Below, in pieces: positions 1-5,112 of a stretch of 6,027 nt of DNA. The notes under the pieces were generated by a model that had not been told where the DNA came from, made no database searches, and worked only from the letters and a program-made list of their open reading frames with translations. A program made the position numbers and the translations under genes. The DNA comes from an uncultured Anaplasmataceae bacterium (GTDB lineage: Bacteria; Pseudomonadota; Alphaproteobacteria; Rickettsiales; CAIPFW01), in the NCBI GenBank assembly GCA_903864455.1, contig CAIPFW010000070.1, positions 1-6,027 of the forward strand, written 5' to 3'. How positions within the stretch are numbered: position 1 is the first letter of the stretch; each line of letters starts with the position of its first letter.

Positions 1-1113
1 ACAAATACTGAAAAAAATAATTTTGGAACGAATCAATATAATAATCATTTAAATTATAATGGATTTGAGGGGTCGTCAAACTCAAATCAGAAAGAGATGC
101 CTAAATTTTATAAAAATGGTGATGATAAATGGGAGGATGACATTTTAAATAAAGCTGATAATACTAAATTTAATGAAAATTTGTATTCTGGATTTGAAGA
201 TATTGCGAAGACGCTTTCATTCCTATCATTTTCAGATGACAAAGTAAGAGGTGGTTTTTTTGGAAAATCTGGTGGTGTGAGCTCTGAAGTTAAGTATGGT
301 GGGAGATATGATAAAAGCGGTAAGTTGATATCTGGCGGCTTAAATACTGCTCGAAATTTTGGAGATGACCATTGCAATATTCAAACAAATGAAAATATCG
401 TCATAACTCAATTCCCAAATCCTCAGAATATCATTTTATGCCCTGTGCGATCTGGATATTCAAATAATATAACGATAATAAATTCAGCGAAGGATGTTCC
501 AAAAAATTTACAAGATGTAATAAGTGCTGATGCAGTCATCACAAATCAAAAAAATATACTTTTGACAATTCAAACGGCTGATGCAGTTCCTGTGCTGCTT
601 TGGGGAGTTGATAACAATGGTGATGAAGTGGTTGCTGCTGCTTCATGCCCTTACCATTCGTTGAAAATAAATATATTGCAAAAAATCACTCAAACGATGA
701 TTGAGATGGGTTGTGCTGTTGAAAATATTAAAGCTCATATCGGACCTGGTAGAAGAGAAGAATCGTATGAAGTTGATGTAAAATTTAAACAAGATTGGTT
801 GAAAGTTCACTCAGACCATGAAAAATTTTTTGGTGAAGATTATACGGCATTTAAAGATTTAAATCCAGAGCAACCAGAATATAAATGCAAGTTTGATATG
901 CCAAGTCTTCAAAAATTTCAACTTGAAAGCATTGGTGTTTTGAAAAAAAATATTACTGATTGCGGAATTGATGTTGGTTGCGAAGCTCAAAAAGATAATT
1001 ATCATTCGTACAGAACGATGATAGCGGATGGAGTGATTAAACCGAATGAAAAATTCGGATTAAATACTTCTGCAATAATGATCGTTAGGAATTCTGCTAA
1101 CATAGGACAATAA
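1..1113 (+). CDS. PgeF/YfiH-like (DUF152) paralogue lacking the catalytic residues; 5' end outside window
   Basis: The frame is open from base 1, giving 370 visible residues. The first ATG (97) has no well-spaced Shine-Dalgarno, so I infer the true start lies upstream. Numbering from that ATG, residues 1-50 plus the 32 before them are an Asn/Lys/Asp-rich extension absent from ordinary PgeF (about 240-260 aa). The PgeF-like domain runs from about 53 to 331: GGFFGKSGGVS (52-62), GLN (81-83), TADAVPVLL (160-168), IGPGRREESYEV (215-226), NYHSYRTM (301-308) and FGLNTSAIMIV (320-330). Against the intact paralogue next door, the three metal/catalytic positions are Tyr121 (for His), Ala163 (for Cys of TADC) and Ser183 (for His of HAGWRG, a motif wholly lost). 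The frame is uninterrupted and structural motifs are kept, so I infer a maintained pseudoenzyme, perhaps a partner or regulator of its neighbour. C184 and H187 lie close to the lost histidine, so a rearranged site cannot be excluded. Confidence 0.8.
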   Translation, partial: TNTEKNNFGTNQYNNHLNYNGFEGSSNSNQKEMPKFYKNGDDKWEDDILNKADNTKFNENLYSGFEDIAKTLSFLSFSDDKVRGGFFGKSGGVSSEVKYGGRYDKSGKLISGGLNTARNFGDDHCNIQTNENIVITQFPNPQNIILCPVRSGYSNNITIINSAKDVPKNLQDVISADAVITNQKNILLTIQTADAVPVLLWGVDNNGDEVVAAASCPYHSLKINILQKITQTMIEMGCAVENIKAHIGPGRREESYEVDVKFKQDWLKVHSDHEKFFGEDYTAFKDLNPEQPEYKCKFDMPSLQKFQLESIGVLKKNITDCGIDVGCEAQKDNYHSYRTMIADGVIKPNEKFGLNTSAIMIVRNSANIGQ

Positions 1114-1115
1114 AT

Positions 1116-1120
1116 AAGAG
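1116..1120 (+). promoter_or_regulatory. Shine-Dalgarno-like site of the downstream pgeF copy
   Basis: AAGAG lies nine bases before the ATG at 1130, inside the 16-base gap after the upstream paralogue's stop. It supports that start and translation from a shared transcript with the upstream gene. The match to the anti-Shine-Dalgarno sequence is partial. Confidence 0.45.
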
Positions 1121-1129
1121 ATATATTCA

Positions 1130-1897
1130 ATGAATATTAAATTTAATTTTTTTAATAAAAATGCCGGAGTTTCTCAAGAAGAGAAGTATAGAAGTTTGAA
1201 TTGTGGGCCAAAATCAGGTGATTCTCCAGAAAATATCGAGAAAAATCGAGAAATTGTGAAAAAGTTTTTTGATAACGAAGGTTTTGATAAATTGCAATTA
1301 TTTTTTGTAGATCAAATTCACTCTGATAAAGTTTTTATTGTTGAGTCGAAAGACGATTTAATCAAATTTCCAGAAGCTGATGGAATCGTTACAAATCTGA
1401 GAAATATTATTTTAGCTATTACGACGGCTGATTGCACTCCAATTTTATTTTATGACGATGAGAATGAAGTGATTGGTTCTTGTCATGCGGGTTGGAGGGG
1501 TGCTCATTCAAATTTGATGAAAAATTTAATCGACATCATGATAAACAAATATTTTTGTAATATTCAGAATATAAAAATTAAAATTGGTCCAAATATAAAA
1601 CAAAATTCTTATCAAGTGCAACAAGATTTTTATGACAAATGGATTGAGCAATCTCAAGATTTTGCTCAGTTTTTTGATCGCAAGGATGATGGATATTATT
1701 TTGATTTGACAAATGCTGTAATTTTTAAATTGTTACAACTCGGAATTAAGAAACAAAATATCGAAAATTATGATATCGATACTTTTGCAAATGAAGATTA
1801 TTTTTCATATCGCCGTATGATCAAAACTGAATTAATAAAAAATGGCGATAAAGAATTTGGCGTGAATACTTCAGCAATAGTAATTTTAGATAATTGA
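1130..1897 (+). CDS. pgeF: Peptidoglycan editing factor family protein (PgeF/YfiH, DUF152), catalytic residues intact
   Basis: This 255-residue protein is of normal length for the family and starts directly in the conserved domain. Motifs seen in order: NAGVS (11-15), SLNCG (22-26), GDSPENIEKNR (30-40), DQIHSDKV with H64, ADGIVTN (83-89), TTADCTPIL with C102, SCHAGWRGAH with H119, KIGPNIKQNSYQV (151-163) and YFSYRRM (224-230). H64, C102 and H119 match the zinc/catalytic His-Cys-His set of E. coli YfiH. Family members are soluble cytoplasmic enzymes; PgeF removes peptidoglycan precursors carrying L-Ser in place of L-Ala, and the related animal LACC1/FAMIN acts on purine nucleosides, so the substrate here is not certain. 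The C-terminus departs from the usual SYRRD..TGR ending: an insertion follows SYRRM and FGVNTSAI replaces the TGR stretch. The upstream paralogue shares this, so the pair probably arose by duplication in this lineage. The 16-base spacing suggests one operon. Confidence 0.9.
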   Translation: MNIKFNFFNKNAGVSQEEKYRSLNCGPKSGDSPENIEKNREIVKKFFDNEGFDKLQLFFVDQIHSDKVFIVESKDDLIKFPEADGIVTNLRNIILAITTADCTPILFYDDENEVIGSCHAGWRGAHSNLMKNLIDIMINKYFCNIQNIKIKIGPNIKQNSYQVQQDFYDKWIEQSQDFAQFFDRKDDGYYFDLTNAVIFKLLQLGIKKQNIENYDIDTFANEDYFSYRRMIKTELIKNGDKEFGVNTSAIVILDN

Positions 1898-1994
1898 TTT
1901 GTTCGTTGAGCAAGGCAACTCTGTATTTTTGAAAAATAATTAGACTAAGCGAATATTTGAAATGCTCTTTTTTTAAGAATTATTTCATTATTTA

Positions 1995-2000
1995 TATAAT
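1995..2000 (+). promoter_or_regulatory. Possible -10 box for the NTAN1/CheD-like gene
   Basis: A consensus TATAAT lies in the 139-base spacer between the pgeF copy and the next gene. Transcription from it would begin near 2007 and give a leader of about 30 bases. There is no good -35 box 16-18 bases upstream, and AT-rich sequence produces such matches by chance. A run of seven T (1968-1974) lies just upstream, without a convincing stem before it. Confidence 0.35.
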
Positions 2001-2036
2001 ATCATTATCATTGAATATTTAAATTTATTATTCTTT

Positions 2037-3101
2037 ATGAGAAGTGCAGTTAAATTAAAAAAACTATTCAATATAAACGTTGAGGAATTGCAAAAATATA
2101 TTCCAAATTCTTTTTATAGGGGTCCATTTAAATTGCATTCTGGTCTGATGGTGACATCTGAATATATAAGTAATTCTAATGATGCGAGTAGTATAATTTG
2201 GTTTGAGGAAAAAACAGAAGATGGATTCAAAAAGATAATTTCAGATTTATCACCGAAGCAAATAGCTTCTTTGCTTGAGCCGATACCAAGCGAAATAAAA
2301 AATCCATTGATTGAAGCTTTAAAAAACACAGAATTAGAGATTCCTCAGCTCAATCAATATGACAGAAAACTTATTCAAGAGGAGCAAGAGAGAAAATTAA
2401 GAGATGAAGAATTATTGAAAAAATCAAATGCAATTGGTCAAAAAGAATCCAATGGTCAATTTACGAACAAAGAGGCTTATTCAATATTACAAGGATATAT
2501 TGGATACACCAATTCAAAATCAACAAAGCCAATTCTTGGGACTTATGGTGCTGGACCATGTATAATTATTTATATTTATAATCCAAAAACTTTCGCTGCG
2601 AGCTTGACTCATATCGATCCAACAGTTCACGCCAATGGCATTCTCAATTCGATGATATATTCTTTAAGGAAAGAAGAAAATGAGAAGTTGGAAATACATC
2701 TGAGGGGTGGAGATGGTTCAAGTAAAGAATTCGCAATGAAATTATTGAATGATTTATCGCAAAAAAATAATATCGAACTCAAATCATGCTCTTTATTGAG
2801 CGGCGACCATGAAAGTAAAAGTCTTGCGATTGATTCAAGAAATGGTCAAATTTATACTGACTTTTTAGTGAATCAACTTGAAGCGCATCCAGATGAGAAT
2901 ACATTGATTCAAATGTATGCAATGACTACACAAATAGATTTTATGAGGAAAGATATAAAACCTGCGAAAGTTCTTTTTGATGGCAGGAAGGAAGAATTTC
3001 AGATAAAAGAAGTATTCGCAGCAAGTCAAGAAATTGATCTTAAAGATATAAAAAGTACAGAAAGAGTGAAGAAAGCAGAGGTGAATCGCAATATTTCATA
3101 A
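2037..3101 (+). CDS. Protein N-terminal asparagine amidohydrolase (NTAN1)/CheD-like cysteine deamidase with extra N-terminal region
   Basis: This 354-residue protein has no signal peptide or membrane segment. Residues 1-107 are unrecognised; 108-130 are a highly charged helix, possibly coiled coil. From about 148 to 325 it resembles eukaryotic NTAN1 as I recall it: ILGTYGAGPC (166-175), LTHID (190-194), NSMIYSL (204-210), LEIHLRGGD (218-226, NTAN1 has LEVHLVGGF) and NGQIY (269-273). T169, C175 and H192 keep the CheD triad spacing (Thr six before Cys, His seventeen after), and the Cys-His spacing also fits NTAN1. Families of this fold hydrolyse side-chain amides: CheD on chemoreceptor glutamines, NTAN1 on N-terminal asparagine, starting the N-degron pathway. 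The substrate here is unknown. No chemotaxis gene is nearby, which argues against CheD itself. In a host-associated bacterium a deamidase acting on host proteins is conceivable, but that is inference. The ATG at 2037 lacks a Shine-Dalgarno; the frame is open back to a stop at 1974, without another ATG. The C-terminal tail (336-354) is charged and probably disordered. Eleven of twelve arginines use AGA/AGG. Confidence 0.7.
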   Translation: MRSAVKLKKLFNINVEELQKYIPNSFYRGPFKLHSGLMVTSEYISNSNDASSIIWFEEKTEDGFKKIISDLSPKQIASLLEPIPSEIKNPLIEALKNTELEIPQLNQYDRKLIQEEQERKLRDEELLKKSNAIGQKESNGQFTNKEAYSILQGYIGYTNSKSTKPILGTYGAGPCIIIYIYNPKTFAASLTHIDPTVHANGILNSMIYSLRKEENEKLEIHLRGGDGSSKEFAMKLLNDLSQKNNIELKSCSLLSGDHESKSLAIDSRNGQIYTDFLVNQLEAHPDENTLIQMYAMTTQIDFMRKDIKPAKVLFDGRKEEFQIKEVFAASQEIDLKDIKSTERVKKAEVNRNIS

Positions 3102-3138
3102 TTGCAAAACAAACTCAAACAATTCTTTTCAAAATATT
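3090..3138. terminator. Possible AT-rich bidirectional terminator between convergent genes
   Basis: Nested inverted repeats span the 13-base gap between two converging stop codons. An outer seven-base stem pairs 3090-3096 with 3132-3138, and an inner five-base stem pairs 3100-3104 with 3120-3124. The stems are almost entirely A/T, so the predicted stability is low; only the position makes this plausible. Confidence 0.25.
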
Positions 3139-3639
3139 ATTTTTATCAATAATTAAATGCTTTATAAATCCTAAAATATGTACACCAACAAAGCATAAAG
3201 TGATATATGCAAGAATTTTATGAATATCATAGAAGGAGCCAGAAAGCTCGTCATTTTTTGAAATAAAAAGTGGTATGTCGAATAGGCCAAAAAAACCAGA
3301 AGTTCTACCGCCAAATGATGACATTAAGTACCCAGAAATCGGCAAAGCAATAATGGAGAAATATAAAAAATAATGAGTAAATTTCTCAATAAATTTTTCA
3401 ATTTTATTATCTGCGACAGAATTTGGAATTTCAGAGCAAAATCTTATAATAATTCTCAATGTAGCGAGAAAAAACACCAATAATCCAAAAGATTTGTGAA
3501 GTAAAATGTATTGAACTTCGTTAGATTCATCAATCCATGAAGTATGAGTGAGAATTATTCCTAGAAATATAGCAAATAAAAAACCAACACCGCTCAGCCA
3601 ATGCATCATTCGCATCGATAAATTATATTTTTGAATCAT
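3115..3639 (-). CDS. Cytochrome b561-family membrane protein (CybB/YodB type)
   Basis: The product has 174 residues, the usual size for the bacterial dihaem cytochrome b561 family, and four hydrophobic segments at about 14-31, 45-66, 88-106 and 138-160. It opens with the family pattern YNLSMRMMHWLSG (H13), followed by LHKSFG (H48), DIHKILAY (H140) and GVHILGFIKH (H154, H161). H13, H48, H140 and H154 sit where the family places its two pairs of haem b ligands. Such proteins sit in the inner membrane and pass electrons to or from ubiquinone; E. coli CybB has been described as a superoxide:ubiquinone oxidoreductase, and other relatives serve as cytochrome subunits of dehydrogenases. No partner dehydrogenase is visible here, so a free-standing role is more likely. 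The ATG at 3639 has a good Shine-Dalgarno. It diverges from ubiB across a 138-base shared upstream region, so both neighbours on that side concern quinone metabolism. Confidence 0.88.
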   Translation of the reverse strand: MIQKYNLSMRMMHWLSGVGFLFAIFLGIILTHTSWIDESNEVQYILLHKSFGLLVFFLATLRIIIRFCSEIPNSVADNKIEKFIEKFTHYFLYFSIIALPISGYLMSSFGGRTSGFFGLFDIPLFISKNDELSGSFYDIHKILAYITLCFVGVHILGFIKHLIIDKNNILKRIV

Positions 3640-3643
3640 CGCA

Positions 3644-3648
3644 CACCT
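3644..3648 (-). promoter_or_regulatory. Shine-Dalgarno of the cytochrome b561 gene
   Basis: On the minus strand AGGTG lies four bases before the ATG at 3639. It is the clearest ribosome binding site in the window and fixes this start; the + strand genes at 2037 and 3778 have nothing comparable. Confidence 0.65.
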
Positions 3649-3664
3649 AAAACAATTACAATGA

Positions 3665-3682
3665 AAAGATTACTCAATCTTT
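3665..3682. promoter_or_regulatory. Perfect seven-base dyad in the cytochrome b561/ubiB divergent region
   Basis: AAAGATT (3665-3671) and AATCTTT (3676-3682) form a perfect inverted repeat around a four-base centre, 26 bases upstream of the cytochrome b561 ATG and about 95 bases upstream of ubiB. It could be an operator or a small hairpin in the cytochrome leader. It has no adjacent T-run on either strand, so a terminator is unlikely. A dyad of this length can occur by chance in AT-rich DNA. Confidence 0.3.
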
Positions 3683-3743
3683 AAATGAAGTCTATCACAA
3701 AATAGAATGAAAAACCAAGGTGTATTTTATAAACAAAGCAGAG

Positions 3744-3762
3744 TATAATATATTAATATAAT
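3744..3762 (+). promoter_or_regulatory. Tandem -10-like boxes upstream of ubiB
   Basis: Two exact TATAAT hexamers lie at 3744-3749 and 3757-3762, just before the ubiB ATG. They would start transcripts near 3756 or 3769, giving leaders of about 22 or 9 bases. Neither has a recognisable -35 element at normal spacing, and no Shine-Dalgarno precedes the ATG, so the gene may be read from a nearly leaderless message. This is inference from position and sequence alone. Confidence 0.4.
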
Positions 3763-3777
3763 AAACAATTACACAGA

Positions 3778-5112
3778 ATGAAGAATTTTTTTCAACTTTT
3801 TCGATTTTTTATTTTAGCGCTTTTTCTTGCTGTGATGAATCCATCGATTTTTCTTCCCTCTCGTCGTGGACGTGCGTTGAATAAAATCTTCTCTCACCTC
3901 GGCCCAGCATTTATAAAATTTGGTCAGCTGATGTCGACTCGCCCAGATATTATCGGGGAAAAAATGACTCGTGACCTTCGAGATCTTCAAGATAATCTTC
4001 CGCCATTTTCGCAAAGTGAGATAAATAAAATATTTATGCGAAATTATAAAAAATTGCCGAATGAAGTTTTTGATGAATTTTATACTGAAAATATTGGAGC
4101 TGCATCAATCGCACAAGTTCATAAAGCGAAAAAAAATAATATATTTTATGCTGTGAAAATCCTTCGCCCAAATATTGAAAAAAAAATACATAAAAATATT
4201 AAATTATTAAAAGTTGTAACAAATTTTTTTCACAATAATTTTCAAGGAAAATACAAGCGATTTCGCCTTCCAGATGTGATAAATTTTCTTGAGCGAAACT
4301 TGATGCATGAAATCGACCTCACTTTTGAAGGAGCTAGTGCGACTCAACTTCGTATAAATTTGATTCACGATTCCGAAGTTTATATTCCTGAGATTTATTG
4401 GGATTTGAGTCGAAGCGATGTTCTTGTGATGGAGTGGGTTGATGCGATTCCAATCAATCAGATTGCTCAAACTTCATTGAATAAAAAAACAATTTTAACG
4501 AATCTCATCAATACTTTTTGCAATCAGGCGTATCGTGATGGTATATTTCATGCCGATATGCATCCAGGAAATATTTTTGTTGATAAAAATTGTCGAATCA
4601 TTCTTATCGATTTTGGAATTATTGGGCGAATGGATAAAGAAACGAAATTTTATATCACAGAAATTCTAAGAGGTTTTTTACGTCATGATTACAAATTAAT
4701 CGCACAAATTCATTTTGACGCTGGTTATGTAAGCTCGAAATATAATATTGATGAATTTGAAAATGCATGTCGCGCAATCGGTGAGCAAATCGTAGGAAAA
4801 GATCTTGAGAATTTATCGATTGGGAATTTATTTACAAGTCTGTTGAAATTGACAAATGATTTTAATATGGAGACTCGAATTGAGCTGCTTTTGATACAAA
4901 AAGCTACAATTTTAATTGAAGGCGTCGCAAAAATGATTGACCCTACTATGAATATTTGGAAATTGAGCGATCATTGGCTTCGAACTCATTATATGACAAA
5001 AAGTAAAATCGCTCAAAGAATGGTAAAGAAGTATTTTGAGAGATTTTGTGATAAATTGATTGATGGTTTGAATTATTTTGAAAGTAGAAGAAAGAAAAAT
5101 TTTCGAAGTTAA
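3778..5112 (+). CDS. ubiB: UbiB, ABC1/ADCK-family kinase-like protein of ubiquinone biosynthesis
   Basis: All hallmarks of the UbiB/ABC1/COQ8 atypical kinase family are present in its 444 residues: the KxGQ motif GPAFIKFGQLMSTRPD (42-57), the Ala-rich nucleotide loop IGAASIAQVH (106-115), the AVKILRP lysine K127, the EIDLTFEGASA helix (178-188), the catalytic loop FHADMHPGNIF (257-267, D260 and N265) and the metal-binding DFG (278-280). UbiB supports ubiquinone biosynthesis at the inner membrane through ATPase activity rather than classical protein kinase activity. Proteobacterial members are usually about 500-550 aa with two C-terminal transmembrane helices. This one ends in a charged tail (SRRKKNFRS) without such helices and has a shortened N-terminus whose residues 4-20 are hydrophobic and may anchor it. 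An in-frame stop at 3754 limits upstream extension to seven codons. Arginine codons are 22 CGN against 5 AGA, unlike the other genes. Its stop overlaps that of the convergent downstream gene. Confidence 0.93.
   Translation: MKNFFQLFRFFILALFLAVMNPSIFLPSRRGRALNKIFSHLGPAFIKFGQLMSTRPDIIGEKMTRDLRDLQDNLPPFSQSEINKIFMRNYKKLPNEVFDEFYTENIGAASIAQVHKAKKNNIFYAVKILRPNIEKKIHKNIKLLKVVTNFFHNNFQGKYKRFRLPDVINFLERNLMHEIDLTFEGASATQLRINLIHDSEVYIPEIYWDLSRSDVLVMEWVDAIPINQIAQTSLNKKTILTNLINTFCNQAYRDGIFHADMHPGNIFVDKNCRIILIDFGIIGRMDKETKFYITEILRGFLRHDYKLIAQIHFDAGYVSSKYNIDEFENACRAIGEQIVGKDLENLSIGNLFTSLLKLTNDFNMETRIELLLIQKATILIEGVAKMIDPTMNIWKLSDHWLRTHYMTKSKIAQRMVKKYFERFCDKLIDGLNYFESRRKKNFRS

Noticed and set aside
97..99. 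ATG at 97 as the start of the first gene
   Set aside because: The frame is open back to base 1 with coherent Asn-rich coding sequence, and no well-spaced Shine-Dalgarno precedes the ATG. It remains possible but is not preferred.
108..377. Minus-strand reading frame of 89 codons opposite the first gene
   Set aside because: It is antisense to a well-supported coding region, lacks domain features, and is explained by the composition of the other strand. The same applies to minus-strand frames at 2114-2329, 3814-4014 and 4207-4470.
1..1113. The first gene as a decaying pseudogene
   Set aside because: There is no stop or frameshift over 370 codons, and structural motifs persist while only the active-site residues have changed.
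1905..1930. Possible terminator after the pgeF copy (GTTG/CAAC stem then T-rich sequence)
   Set aside because: The stem is only four base pairs with a seven-base loop, and the T-run is separated and short.
1934..1985. Eight-base inverted repeat AAATAATT/AATTATTT in the spacer before the NTAN1/CheD-like gene
   Set aside because: The arms are pure A/T with a 36-base loop, as expected by chance in such AT-rich DNA.
2037..3101. A true chemotaxis CheD
   Set aside because: The protein has about 150 extra N-terminal residues, its motifs are closer to NTAN1, and there are no chemotaxis genes nearby.
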